Below, piece after piece: positions 43,938 to 52,434 of a DNA stretch of 64,000 bases. Origin of the DNA: UBA2638 sp046293135. Its GTDB lineage: Bacteria > Pseudomonadota > Alphaproteobacteria > Micavibrionales > Micavibrionaceae. Position 1 is the first letter of the stretch. Every line of letters starts with the position of its first letter. Below the pieces are notes generated by a model. It had not been told where the DNA came from and made no database searches. It saw only the letters and a program-made list of their open reading frames with translations. Both the position numbers and the translations under genes were made by a program. The stretch covers positions 62,001-126,000 of the forward strand of contig JBKBPR010000001.1 in NCBI GenBank assembly GCA_046293135.1. The letters run 5' to 3'.

Positions 43938-44332
43938 TTATTCAGAAGAGCAAGGGTATGAAGTTACAAATATACTGTATACAATTGCAGAAGCATGAAG
44001 TTGGGCAATTTCGGCATCCTCATTAATTAAAAATAAGGCCGTATCTGTAAAAGTTTTTGCTAGTTCTTTTCTTGTTACTCCGTTTGGCACACAAATATAG
44101 CCTACAGGCCATTTCCAATAGTCTTTTTTAGGTTGCTTTAATCCATTTTTTTGAGTTTATCTAAAATCTCATAAAGCAAGCGATGTATTTCGGTTAATGC
44201 ATAAACAATCATTGCTAGCATTAAAGAAATGATAGAAAGGAAAAAATTCAAAGATATTTCTTCAATGAAATTAGAGGTGGAACAACCTGCAAGCATCAAA
44301 GTTGTAGCTAGCATAGCAAAAATTTTATACAT
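43938..44332 (-). pseudogene. Small lipoprotein gene with an apparent frameshift at A7
   Basis: The first frame (44332 to 44138) encodes a 64-residue protein with a lipoprotein signal (MLATTLMLAGCSTS, lipobox LAGC) and a second membrane helix (FLSIISLMLAMIVYALTEIH), ending LDKLKKMD. At the AAAAAAA run (44146-44152) a one-base shift back opens another frame that runs without stop to 43938: NGLKQPKKDYWKWPVGYICV, then TRKELAKTFTDTALFLINED. It has no start codon of its own near its beginning. Either a base was lost in the run, or ribosomes slip there. The product may be an entry-exclusion or envelope protein, but this is a guess. Confidence 0.55.
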
Positions 44333-44482
44333 ATCCGATATTTGTTCCTAAAAACGAAAAGCCCCAGACCGTTCCATAAGCAGAACAATCCTCTTTGCTC
44401 ATACGCAAAAGAATTATAAAATGCAAACAAGAATGAATAATGACGAATTATAGCGGTTAAAAATAATTCATTATTTTTGTTG

Positions 44483-44505
44483 TGGGGGTACATATGGGGG
44501 TATGG
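44483..44505 (+). repeat. Right pair of GGGGGTAC repeats (candidate integrase arm sites)
   Basis: TGGGGGTACAT (44483-44493) is identical to the first left-end copy, and ATGGGGGTAT (44494-44503) is identical to a reverse left-end copy. They lie about 60 bases inside attR, as arm sites would. The remaining bases from 44333 to the repeat show nothing recognisable. Confidence 0.65.
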
Positions 44506-44561
44506 GCAAAGTTCGAATTTAGATTTACATGTATTTAACAAAGACTTAATGAAAAATTATT

Positions 44562-44574
44562 AATCCCTTCACTC
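44562..44574 (+). repeat. attR core repeat
   Basis: AATCCCTTCACTC, an exact copy of the tRNA-Gly 3' segment. The sequence after it (CAATAAAG) lacks four bases of the tRNA end (GCTC) before the CCA-like CA, so this copy is not a functional tRNA end. Confidence 0.85.
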
Positions 44575-44578
44575 CAAT

Positions 44579-44613
44579 AAAGCCCGAAAATCATTGATTT
44601 TCTGGGCTTTTTT
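44579..44613. terminator. Terminator at the right end of the element / ugd 3' end
   Basis: AAAGCCCGAAAATC and GATTTTCTGGGCTTT pair across ATT with one or two mismatches, followed by TTTTT on the plus strand and ATTGG on the minus strand. It was probably the tRNA-Gly terminator before integration and can also end the convergent ugd transcript. Confidence 0.75.
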
Positions 44614-44648
44614 AGATTCTGTGCCTTGGGGGTCTTAAAAACCTTTGT

Positions 44649-46004
44649 CTATCCCGCCTCTTTGAGGGCAGGGCTTTTGCGGGTTTGCGGGGCGGAGGTT
44701 ACGGGGCGGCCAATCGAAACATATTCAAATCCGGCCTCTTCCATTTGATACGGCTTATAAATATTGCGCAGGTCGACCATCCGCTTTTCCTTCATCAGAG
44801 CGCCGAGCCGCTCCAGATTAAGACCGCGAAACTCGTTCCATTCCGTCACGATGACCAGAGCCTCCGCATCCTCGGCGGCCTCATAGGAATCCTTGCACCA
44901 GATAACATTCTCCAGATGCTTGCCCGCCTCAGCCATGGCCACGGGGTCATAAACCGATACAACCGCGCCTTCTTCTTGCAGCAGGGGCACAATGACCAAG
45001 CTCGGAGATTCCCGTACATCATCGGTGTTGGGTTTGAATGACAGCCCCAAAACCGCGATTTTCTTGCCCTTCACGGAGCCGCCGCAAGCCTTGATGATAC
45101 GGTGCGCCATGGAGCGTTGACGCTCGGCATTGACCCAAACCACTGTTTCCACGATGTTTTGCGGCGCGCCGTGTTTTTGTCCGATCTGGGTGAGCGCCAG
45201 CGTATCTTTCGGGAAGCAAGAGCCACCATAGCCGGGGCCGGCATGGAGGAATTTTGAGCCGATACGGCCATCCAGACCGATCCCGCGCGCGACTTCCTGC
45301 ACATTGGCATTTGTCTTTTCGCACAAATTGGCGATTTCATTGATAAAGGTGATTTTCATCGCCAGAAACGCATTCCCCGCATATTTGATGATCTCCGCGG
45401 TTTCAGGCGTGGTCATGACAATCGGCGTTTCATTGAGGTAAAGCGGGCGGTAAAGCTGGCGCATCACCTCGCCGGCACGCTCGGAATCCGTACCGATAAC
45501 AACACGGTCTGGGCGCATGAAATCGTTGATTGCCGCGCCTTCGCGTAAAAATTCGGGGTTGGAGCATACGTCAAAATCAGCTTCGGGCCGTGTACGGCGA
45601 ATGATTTTTTCAATTTCCCGCGCTGTACCGACAGGGACGGTCGATTTTGTCACAATTACCGTATAGCCCGTGAGATGTTGGGCGATTTCCTCGGCGGCGG
45701 CATAGACATAGCTCATATCCGCATCGCCATCTTCGGCGCGGGATGGTGTTCCGACGGCAATAAAAACCGCATCGGCGTTTTTCACTGCTTCGGACAAATC
45801 CGTGGTAAAACTCAGCCGTCCGGCCTTGACCTGCTTTTCGACCAGATCCTCAAGCCCTGGCTCATAGATCGGAATTTCACCGCTGCGCAAGCGCTCAATT
45901 TTGCTCAAATCTTTATCTACGCAAATAACATCTATGCCGAATTCGGCAAAGCACGTTCCGGACACAAGCCCGACATATCCCGTTCCGACAACACCAATGC
46001 GCAT
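44649..46004 (-). CDS. ugd: UDP-glucose 6-dehydrogenase
   Basis: Oxidises UDP-glucose to UDP-glucuronate with NAD+, supplying acidic sugars for capsule, exopolysaccharide or LPS. The Rossmann start is MRIGVVGTGYVGLVSGTCFA. The substrate domain carries GTPSRAEDGDADMSYVYAA, KSTVPVGTAREIE, NPEFLREGAAINDF and the catalytic-Cys motif HAGPGYGGSCFPKDTLAL. The C-terminal NAD/UDP domain has KKIAVLGLSFKPNTDDVRES. The 451-residue length is usual. It is monocistronic, next to the element's right end. Confidence 0.96.
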   Translation of the reverse strand: MRIGVVGTGYVGLVSGTCFAEFGIDVICVDKDLSKIERLRSGEIPIYEPGLEDLVEKQVKAGRLSFTTDLSEAVKNADAVFIAVGTPSRAEDGDADMSYVYAAAEEIAQHLTGYTVIVTKSTVPVGTAREIEKIIRRTRPEADFDVCSNPEFLREGAAINDFMRPDRVVIGTDSERAGEVMRQLYRPLYLNETPIVMTTPETAEIIKYAGNAFLAMKITFINEIANLCEKTNANVQEVARGIGLDGRIGSKFLHAGPGYGGSCFPKDTLALTQIGQKHGAPQNIVETVVWVNAERQRSMAHRIIKACGGSVKGKKIAVLGLSFKPNTDDVRESPSLVIVPLLQEEGAVVSVYDPVAMAEAGKHLENVIWCKDSYEAAEDAEALVIVTEWNEFRGLNLERLGALMKEKRMVDLRNIYKPYQMEEAGFEYVSIGRPVTSAPQTRKSPALKEAG

Positions 46005-46263
46005 GAACCCAGTATCCTTTTTTGCTCACTTGTTCGCTGATTTGAGAATGCAAAACAGCCTGTATCAAATTGTTATATATCATAAAAGAGAAGCGCCAAG
46101 ACAAAAACCTGAAATTACTTTATTTTAATGTTTTTCTCTTGGTTTTAAGTCGTGAGCAATACGAAAATACGACAAAACGCCGTTTGCCCCTTTTCAAGAC
46201 TGCTAAAAATTTGCCATACTACGCAATTAGAGTTTTTAAAATCAAATAAAGGATTGAATAAAC

Positions 46264-47070
46264 ATGGCAAACGCAACCGACGTAGCAAATGGCGCAAATG
46301 GTGCCAATGGCGCTCCTTCTGCGCAAAACCCGAAAAGCGCCTTGCCGTTATTTTACAAGAACCCGATGCCGCTCGATGCCAAGGCGCATAACGAGCTGGG
46401 CTTGAAAAAGAATTTCGGCTTTGGCTATACGCGCGGCATTAACGCCGTGCCGATCAATTTGATTGAAATGCCGCAGATCTGTCACAACTACCCGATTGCT
46501 TTCAGCCCTGATGGCAATGCCACTCCTGTTGCAATCCTTGGTCTACGTGAAAGTGAAAATCTGTTTTTGCATGAGGACAATACATGGGAGCGCGATGTCT
46601 ATATTCCCGCTTATGTCCGCCGCTATCCGTTTATTTTCTCGGAAATGCCGCAAGGTGAGCAGCTAACCTTGTGCATTGATATGGATGAGGCGATCATTGA
46701 AAAGGGCGGTGAGCAACGCTTTTTTGGTGCGGACGGCAAGCCGACCGATCTGGCCAATAATGCGCTGGAGTTTTGTAAATCTTACCACGCCGCTGCGCAG
46801 CAAACGATCCGCTTTTCAAAAGCTTTGGCCAAGTCGGGCTTGTTGGTTGACCGCGAGGCACAGATCAATATCAGCGATAACAAGCGGATTAATTTCTCGG
46901 GCTTTATGATTATCGATGAAAAGAAATTGGCCGAGCTAAGTGATGCGGTGTTTTTGGAGTTGCGCAATGAGGGCTTCTTGCCGTTTATCTATGCGCATCT
47001 TTTCTCCGGCGCGCAGTGGCAACGCTTGACGAAATTGCTCAATCAAAAAATGGAACAAAATATCGCTTAA
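46264..47070 (+). CDS. SapC family protein
   Basis: SapC-like protein, a family first linked to S-layer or envelope functions but without a settled role. The pattern is clear: NFGFGYTRGINAVPINLIEM, YPIAFSPDGNATPVAILGLR, ENLFLHEDNTWERDVYIPAY, VRRYPFIFSE and a C-terminal LRNEGFLPFIYAHLFSGAQW. The N-terminus is a short Ala/Asn/Gly-rich repeat (NGANGANGA). No signal peptide. It is divergent from ugd, with 259 AT-rich bases between them, and convergent with the UDG gene. Confidence 0.9.
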   Translation: MANATDVANGANGANGAPSAQNPKSALPLFYKNPMPLDAKAHNELGLKKNFGFGYTRGINAVPINLIEMPQICHNYPIAFSPDGNATPVAILGLRESENLFLHEDNTWERDVYIPAYVRRYPFIFSEMPQGEQLTLCIDMDEAIIEKGGEQRFFGADGKPTDLANNALEFCKSYHAAAQQTIRFSKALAKSGLLVDREAQINISDNKRINFSGFMIIDEKKLAELSDAVFLELRNEGFLPFIYAHLFSGAQWQRLTKLLNQKMEQNIA

Positions 47071-47100
47071 GGCGCGTAAAGTGTTCTACTCTTGAGCGTA

Positions 47101-47736
47101 TTATCTCATGAGCGGGATAATTGCTTGCGAGAACACATCTTCGAACATCTGCGTCGTCAAGCGGCCGGTATTGGTGTTATAGCGGGAGCAGTGATAAGAG
47201 TTCACAACCTTATAAGCGCCGATCTCATGCACCGCGCCATGGCCGAATTTATGAGCACTGAGCTTCGCGCCAAGCGCTTTGAGAACGCCGTTATGCGCGA
47301 TAGAGCCAAGGCATAAAATCACCGACAAATTTTGAAGAGCCACAATCTCCGCTTTCAGGAACGGTAGGCAGTTATTCATCTCTTCGCCAATTGGCTTATT
47401 CTCTGGCGGTACGCAGCGCACGGCATTTGTAATGCGCGTATTCACCGGCGTTAGCCCGTCTTGTGGATCGGCTTTATAAGTGCCTTGCGCCAGCCCGTAT
47501 TTGAGCAGCGTCGCATAGAGCAAATCTCCCGCATAATCCCCCGTAAACGGGCGACCTGAGAAATTCGCGCCGCGTAATCCGGGGGCAAGCCCGACAATTA
47601 GTAGCTTTGCACTTTCCACACCGAAAGAGGGGACAGGGGCGTTAAATTTATCGGGGTAAAGGGTGCGGTTTTGTAGGCGAAAGGCCTCCAGCCGTGGGCA
47701 TAACGGACAATTCTGATCAGGGGCGCTGCATGTCAT
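47101..47736 (-). CDS. Uracil-DNA glycosylase, family 5 (UDGb)
   Basis: Base-excision repair enzyme that removes uracil and related bases. It has the N-terminal iron-sulfur Cys pair NCPLCPRLEAF, motif 1 VGLAPGLRGANFSGRPFTGD (typical of family 5, with no catalytic Asp/Asn in the family 1 sense), NAVRCVPPENKP with another cluster Cys and motif 2 SYHCSRYNTNTGRLTTQMFE. The NTNTGRLT end is diagnostic for UDGb. At 211 residues it is compact. It is convergent with the SapC gene. Confidence 0.92.
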   Translation of the reverse strand: MTCSAPDQNCPLCPRLEAFRLQNRTLYPDKFNAPVPSFGVESAKLLIVGLAPGLRGANFSGRPFTGDYAGDLLYATLLKYGLAQGTYKADPQDGLTPVNTRITNAVRCVPPENKPIGEEMNNCLPFLKAEIVALQNLSVILCLGSIAHNGVLKALGAKLSAHKFGHGAVHEIGAYKVVNSYHCSRYNTNTGRLTTQMFEDVFSQAIIPLMR

Positions 47737-47832
47737 GACAAGGCGATCATGGCGTGCGGCTCGGTGAGCGTCAAGGCTCTAATCAAGAATCAAAGGGGAG
47801 AGTTTGAACAAACTAAAATCAGTGTCTTAAAA

Positions 47833-48531
47833 TCAGGCGCGGGCGCGTTTCGGAGCGCTTTGGCGCGGCGTATCGAATTGCGCGGCGCTGTCTTCGTCCT
47901 CGTCTTCATCATCAACGCCATAGACCTCATCGTCGTAATCGTCATAATCGCCATCATCATCGTCGTCCCTATCGCTGACCTTACGCTTGCTGGAGCGCAT
48001 GATGTAATCGCCCAGAATATCAAGGTCGAGGAAGTGATCGGCCTGACGGCGCAATTCATCGGATACCATTGGTGGGGAGGTTTTAATCGAGCTGACAACC
48101 GTGACGCGAACGCCCTTGCGCTGCACCGCTTCGATCAGGCGGCGGAAATCACCATCACCCGAAAACAGCATGATATGATCGACATTATCGGCAATTTCCA
48201 TCATATCAATCGCCAGTTCGATATCCATATTGCCTTTGATTTTCTTGCGGCCAAACTGGTCGGTGAATTCCCGCGCCGGCTTGGTCACCATCGAATAACC
48301 GTTGTAATCCAGCCAATCAACCAGCGGGCGGATCGGTGAATATTCCTGATCTTCCATCAGCGCCGTATAATAAAACGAGCGCACAAGACGGCCACGCGCC
48401 GTAATCCATGTCAGCAGGCGCTTATAGTCAATATCAATGTCGAGAGCTTTGGCCGCGGCGTAAAGGTTCGAGCCGTCTATAAAAATCGCCAGTTTTTCTT
48501 CTTGATAAAATGGAATACCGTTAAAATTCAT
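47833..48531 (-). CDS. NYN-domain (LabA/DUF88) ribonuclease-like protein
   Basis: PIN-like NYN-domain protein, probably an RNase. The acidic metal-site residues are in LAIFIDGSNLYAAAKAL, GNMDIELAIDMMEIAD and IMLFSGDGDFRRLIEAVQRK, followed by VRVTVVSSI and a helix. The C-terminus (after residue 185) is a very acidic Asp/Glu/Tyr repeat tail with a basic end (APKRARA). It is divergent from rpoZ across 232 AT-rich bases. Proteins of this group are widespread in alphaproteobacteria; the RNA target is unknown. Confidence 0.9.
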   Translation of the reverse strand: MNFNGIPFYQEEKLAIFIDGSNLYAAAKALDIDIDYKRLLTWITARGRLVRSFYYTALMEDQEYSPIRPLVDWLDYNGYSMVTKPAREFTDQFGRKKIKGNMDIELAIDMMEIADNVDHIMLFSGDGDFRRLIEAVQRKGVRVTVVSSIKTSPPMVSDELRRQADHFLDLDILGDYIMRSSKRKVSDRDDDDDGDYDDYDDEVYGVDDEDEDEDSAAQFDTPRQSAPKRARA

Positions 48532-48670
48532 TTTTACCCTATGTAAATTTTAAAAATAGTTACAATTAAAATTATTATGCATATAAAAATATATTTATAT
48601 TAGATCTTCTTTATATAACTTTTTTTTAATTTAATGCAAGGCTTTCGATAAAGTTTTTGTGAAATCTTTA

Positions 48671-48699
48671 TTGATTTTTATTCCTGCGCGCTCTATAAG
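48671..48699 (+). promoter_or_regulatory. Promoter of rpoZ
   Basis: TTGATT (48671-48676), a 17-base spacer and TATAAG (48694-48699) form a sigma70-like promoter about 65 bases before the rpoZ ATG. The DNA further upstream (48540-48640) is strongly AT-rich. Confidence 0.6.
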
Positions 48700-48763
48700 C
48701 TAGAGCTTGGGCTGAATTGTCAGCTCTGCAGATGTATAAAACAAAATTTCAGGATTGAAACAA

Positions 48764-49153
48764 ATGGCACGCGTTACCGTTGAAGATTGTATTGATAAAG
48801 TTACCAACCGCTTTGAATTGGTTATGGTTGCGGCGCAACGCGCTCGTAAAATTGGCTCCGGCGCGTCTTTGACGATTGAGCGTGACAATGACAAAAACCC
48901 TGTGATCGCTTTGCGTGAAATTGCGGCGGAAACTGTGGCTGTTGAGGATCTAAAGGAAGAGCTTTTCAAGTCACACCAGCGCGTTATGGCGTTTGATGAT
49001 GATGTGGCCGATATCGACCTTATGGACGGCGAAGAAGAGTGGAGCGCCATGGCGTCCCGCCCGAAAGAAGAGGGCATTTACGCCGATGATGATGCGGATG
49101 ATGATTTCGACGATAACGCCGATCCGTCACTCGAAGATCTCGCAGGGGCTTAA
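48764..49153 (+). CDS. rpoZ: RNA polymerase omega subunit
   Basis: Omega aids RNA polymerase assembly. The chosen ATG gives MARVTVEDCIDKVTNRFELV, the standard start, then MVAAQRARKIGSGASLTIER and NPVIALREIAAETV. After residue 80 comes an Asp-rich tail (DDDADDDFDDNADPSLEDLA) that makes the protein about 129 residues, as in many alphaproteobacteria. The gene precedes rsh, a common order, but a clear terminator lies between them. Confidence 0.96.
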   Translation: MARVTVEDCIDKVTNRFELVMVAAQRARKIGSGASLTIERDNDKNPVIALREIAAETVAVEDLKEELFKSHQRVMAFDDDVADIDLMDGEEEWSAMASRPKEEGIYADDDADDDFDDNADPSLEDLAGA

Positions 49154-49200
49154 GGGCTTTTGCCTGAAGTTACCATCGCCTCTGTATTAGAGAGAAATTC

Positions 49201-49239
49201 ATAAAACCGCCTTTTGCTCCCCGCATCAGGCGGTTTTAT
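49201..49239 (+). terminator. Rho-independent terminator after rpoZ
   Basis: ATAAAACCGCC and GGCGGTTTTAT form a perfect 11-base stem with a 17-base loop, ending in a T-rich segment. It separates rpoZ from rsh. Confidence 0.88.
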
Positions 49240-49311
49240 TATGTGCGAAAGCGTGAGCGCTTGATTTATTCAGATGGCAAGGCGCGAAAATTATGATAAT
49301 TTATTCCCTGC

Positions 49312-51468
49312 ATGAGCGTACAGGCTGAATTATTAGACCAGATCAAAACCTATAATCCCGATTTTGACCCGAAATCGGTTCTTAGCGCTGTTGAATACGC
49401 CAAGCGGATGCATGAGGGGCAAACCCGCTCATCAGGAGAGCCTTATTACACCCACCCCGTTGAGGTCGCCTGTATTCTGGCCGGAATGAAAATGGATATC
49501 GGCACGATTGTGACCGCTATTTTGCATGACACGCTCGAAGACACCGCCGCCACCTATGATGAGTTGAGTAAGAAGTTCGGCAAGGATATCGCCGATCTTG
49601 TGAACGGCGTGAGCAAGTTGACACGGATCGAAAGCCAGACGGTGGAAGGCAAGCAGGCGGAAAATTTCCGCAAATTGCTCTTGGCGATGAGTGAGGATAT
49701 CCGCGTTTTAATCGTTAAGCTGGCTGACCGCTTGCACAATATGCGGACGCTCGGCGGCATTTCAAAGCCGGAAAAGCGGCGGCGGATTGCGCTTGAAACG
49801 CTGGAAATCTATGCGCCGCTGGCCGAGCGTATCGGCGTTCACAAAATCAAGGAAGAGCTTGAAGACCTGTCTTTTGCCGAGATACAGCCCGAAGCGCGGG
49901 AGAGTATTATCAACCGCCTTTCGTTCTTGCGCAAAGAGGGCGGGAGTGTTGCTGATAGTATTATCGAAGAGCTGAGCGGCCTTCTGAAAGACTCGGATAT
50001 TGCCCATGATATTTCAGGGCGCGAGAAAACGGGTTATTCCATCTGGAAGAAAATGCAGCGCAAGAACGTCGCTTTTGAGCAGCTCTCAGATATCATGGCC
50101 TTTCGGATTGTTGTCGGGGATATCGGCGATTGTTATCATGTTCTGGGCATTCTTCACGGCAAATACCCCAGCGTTCCGGGGCGTTTCAAGGATTATATCT
50201 CGACCCCCAAACCAAACGGTTACCGCTCTATTCACACAACCGTAATGGGGCCTGCGCGCCAGCGTATCGAAATCCAGATAAGAACCAAGGAAATGCATGC
50301 CGAGGCTGATTTGGGCGTCGCCGCGCATTGGGCGTATAAGGACGGCAAAATGCCGAGCCTGAAAGACGCCAAGAAATATCGCTGGCTGCGGGAGCTTCTG
50401 GATATTCTGGAGCAGGAGCAAAAGCCCGAAGATTTCTGGGAAAACACGAAGCTGGAACTGTTTCAGGATCAGGTCTTTGTGTTCACGCCGAAGGGGGAGT
50501 TGATCGAATTGCCGAGCGGCGCAACGCCGATTGATTTTGCTTACGGTATTCACTCCGATGTCGGGGATAAATGCGTCGGCGCAAAAATCAATGGTCGTAT
50601 CGCTCCGCTCAATTCGCGGCTCAGCAACGGCGATCAGGTCGAGATATTAACCGCCAAAACGCAAACGCCGTCCCCGACTTGGGAGCGTTTTGTGGTGACG
50701 GGTAAGGCGCGTTCGCATATCCGCAAATTTATCCGCCTCCAGCAGCGCAGCGAGTATTCCGCGCTCGGTAAGGCGATGCTGCAAAAAGTGTTTCGTCAGG
50801 AAGGTTATGACTTCACCGAAAAGGCCGTTGCCAGCGTCCTGAAACAATACAAGGCCGAGGAAAGCGACGATCTTTACGCCAATATCGGTTCGGGTCATTT
50901 GATGGCGCGTGATGTGTTCAAGGCGATTTTCCCGTCACATAAAACCGCTGTCGCCAAACGCCCGTCCTCCGATATGGACAAGGCCGTGATGGTGCGCCCG
51001 AAGGATTCTGATTCCTCCATGCCGATCAAGGGCTTGATCCCCGGTATGGCCGTACATATGGCGCGGTGCTGTCACCCGCTGCCGGGCGACCGCATTGTCG
51101 GGATTGTAACCACGGGCAAGGGCGTGACGGTGCATACGATTGATTGCGATACGCTTGAAAGCTTTGCCGATACGCCGGAACGCTGGCTTGATGTGTCATG
51201 GGGCGAGGGCAAGGATTCCCCTGAATCGCATATTGGCCGCCTGAATATCGTGATCCAGAATGAAACGGGCGCGCTTGGTACGCTCTCGATGGTGATTGCC
51301 AAAAACGGCGGCAATATCACCAATCTCAAGATTACCAGCCGTTCGGTTGATTTCTGGGAGATGCTGATTGATGTCTATGTCAATGATACGCAGCATTTGA
51401 GCAATATCATCGCCGCGCTGCGGGCGACTCCGATTATCACCTCGGTTGACCGCGCCAAGGGGCGTTAA
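49312..51468 (+). CDS. Bifunctional (p)ppGpp synthetase/hydrolase Rsh
   Basis: RelA/SpoT homologue that makes and degrades the alarmone (p)ppGpp. The hydrolase HD domain is intact (YYTHPVEVACIL, AILHDTLEDT with residues 72-77 as the HDxxED box). The synthetase domain has GREKTGYSIWKKMQRKN, DIMAFRIVVGDIGDCYHVLG and RFKDYISTPKPNGYRSIHTT. Then come TGS (VFVFTPKGELIELPSGATPI) and a C-terminal ACT domain (NETGALGTLSMVIAKNGGNI). With both activities kept, it is the single alphaproteobacterial Rsh type. Confidence 0.96.
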   Translation: MSVQAELLDQIKTYNPDFDPKSVLSAVEYAKRMHEGQTRSSGEPYYTHPVEVACILAGMKMDIGTIVTAILHDTLEDTAATYDELSKKFGKDIADLVNGVSKLTRIESQTVEGKQAENFRKLLLAMSEDIRVLIVKLADRLHNMRTLGGISKPEKRRRIALETLEIYAPLAERIGVHKIKEELEDLSFAEIQPEARESIINRLSFLRKEGGSVADSIIEELSGLLKDSDIAHDISGREKTGYSIWKKMQRKNVAFEQLSDIMAFRIVVGDIGDCYHVLGILHGKYPSVPGRFKDYISTPKPNGYRSIHTTVMGPARQRIEIQIRTKEMHAEADLGVAAHWAYKDGKMPSLKDAKKYRWLRELLDILEQEQKPEDFWENTKLELFQDQVFVFTPKGELIELPSGATPIDFAYGIHSDVGDKCVGAKINGRIAPLNSRLSNGDQVEILTAKTQTPSPTWERFVVTGKARSHIRKFIRLQQRSEYSALGKAMLQKVFRQEGYDFTEKAVASVLKQYKAEESDDLYANIGSGHLMARDVFKAIFPSHKTAVAKRPSSDMDKAVMVRPKDSDSSMPIKGLIPGMAVHMARCCHPLPGDRIVGIVTTGKGVTVHTIDCDTLESFADTPERWLDVSWGEGKDSPESHIGRLNIVIQNETGALGTLSMVIAKNGGNITNLKITSRSVDFWEMLIDVYVNDTQHLSNIIAALRATPIITSVDRAKGR

Positions 51469-51506
51469 AATACTGCTCTAAGAGTTTCAACATGTGAACG
51501 AAAGAA

Positions 51507-51911
51507 TCAATAAAACGTCAACATGCGTGCGGGGTTGCGCTTTCTTTCAACATAGGCTTCATCAACGGGCAATACTCCGTGATAATAGGGAACAATGCTT
51601 CCTTTTCCTGCGCTGTGCGAGGCGCTGCGGGCGCGTCTGAAATTCTCTTCGTAATATTGAGGCCATTGATCGCGCCCAAGCGTGATAAACCAGCAACGAT
51701 TTTCAATCATCTCGATATTGCGTCCGTTAACCCCGACAATTTGAAAATGCCCGATTTTGTCACTCAATCCACGATAAGGATGCGCGTATGTTCGCTCGTG
51801 AACAATGTCCCATGTCATCCCTTTTACGGGGCGCGGCACATCTTCTTTTATCCCTCTCACAGAGTTAAAAAGATCCCGTAAATCATCGGCAATATAAGAT
51901 AGATTTTTCAT
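51507..51911 (-). CDS. Small unknown protein, paralogue-like to its neighbour
   Basis: A 134-residue soluble protein. The middle part reads IGHFQIVGVNGRNIEMIENR, then FITLGRDQWPQYYEENFRRA. The next gene upstream on the same strand shows the same order (F-x-I-x-x-V, a V/I-E segment, WP-x-Y), so they may be distant paralogues. No known family is recognised and there is no signal peptide. It is convergent with rsh. Confidence 0.65.
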   Translation of the reverse strand: MKNLSYIADDLRDLFNSVRGIKEDVPRPVKGMTWDIVHERTYAHPYRGLSDKIGHFQIVGVNGRNIEMIENRCWFITLGRDQWPQYYEENFRRARSASHSAGKGSIVPYYHGVLPVDEAYVERKRNPARMLTFY

Positions 51912-51978
51912 TGTTCCTGTTGTCTTTGTTATTTTTTGTTTTTCTTATGTGTAGCTTAAAGTGATGAAATTTCAGAGG

Positions 51979-52335
51979 CTAAAAATCTCTGGTACAGCGG
52001 CTATCCCACATATCGCTCCACATTTTTGCATGACTGATATCTTGTTCTGTAACGGGGTGGATTCCCAGATATTTGATTGAGTTGCCATTGGTGAGTTGAT
52101 TTTTCAAATTGTGCAAATAATCCGGCCAATCTACTGTTTGGAGCCGATATCCGCGCGGATAGCCGAATTCTATAACATCGACTTTTTGCGGGCTGTGAAC
52201 GGCCGCAATCTTAAATCCGTCAATACCGAGAACACTTTTTGTGTTCCATGACATGCCAGCTTGCGGATTTTGCGCAATTTCAAAACCCGACTCATCACCG
52301 GGGTTTTTCCATCTGTTAAAAAGCAAATTTAGCAT
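51979..52335 (-). CDS. Small unknown protein, paralogue-like to its neighbour
   Basis: A 118-residue soluble protein. It reads VLGIDGFKIAAVHSPQKVDV, IEFGYPRGYRLQTVDWPDYL and ends in AKMWSDMWDSRCTRDF. The similarity to the next downstream gene is only at the pattern level (FKIAAV/FQIVGV, VDVIE/IEMIE, WPDYL/WPQYY). No domain is recognised. It lies 67 bases upstream of that gene on the same strand, downstream of a tandem hairpin region. Confidence 0.65.
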   Translation of the reverse strand: MLNLLFNRWKNPGDESGFEIAQNPQAGMSWNTKSVLGIDGFKIAAVHSPQKVDVIEFGYPRGYRLQTVDWPDYLHNLKNQLTNGNSIKYLGIHPVTEQDISHAKMWSDMWDSRCTRDF

Positions 52336-52434
52336 AACGTTACTAAATCATACTCGCCAAGAATGCGCAACAATTCCGAGCTGGAAAAGGAATATAATCA
52401 ACGGCTTGGCGGTATTTGTTTTTTCAAAAACTGA

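Larger units (their letters stand above)
37271..44574 (+). mobile_element. Compact integrative element in tRNA-Gly, about 7.3 kb
   Basis: A tRNA-integrated element bounded by a 13-base direct repeat. From left to right it carries a P4-type integrase, a 487-residue unknown protein, an AlpA-like HTH protein, a small unknown, a TOPRIM primase-like protein, a RepA-like hexameric ATPase, two small unknowns and a lipoprotein gene. Candidate integrase arm sites lie near both ends, and a candidate origin lies at the end of the ATPase gene. No capsid, terminase, relaxase or toxin gene is recognised. The replication module with integrase resembles P4-like satellites and similar integrative plasmids. 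Gene content is more AT-rich than the flanking chromosome. Confidence 0.85.

Noticed and set aside
37271..44574. Intact prophage
   Set aside because: No capsid, tail, portal, terminase or lysis gene is recognisable; only integration and replication functions are.
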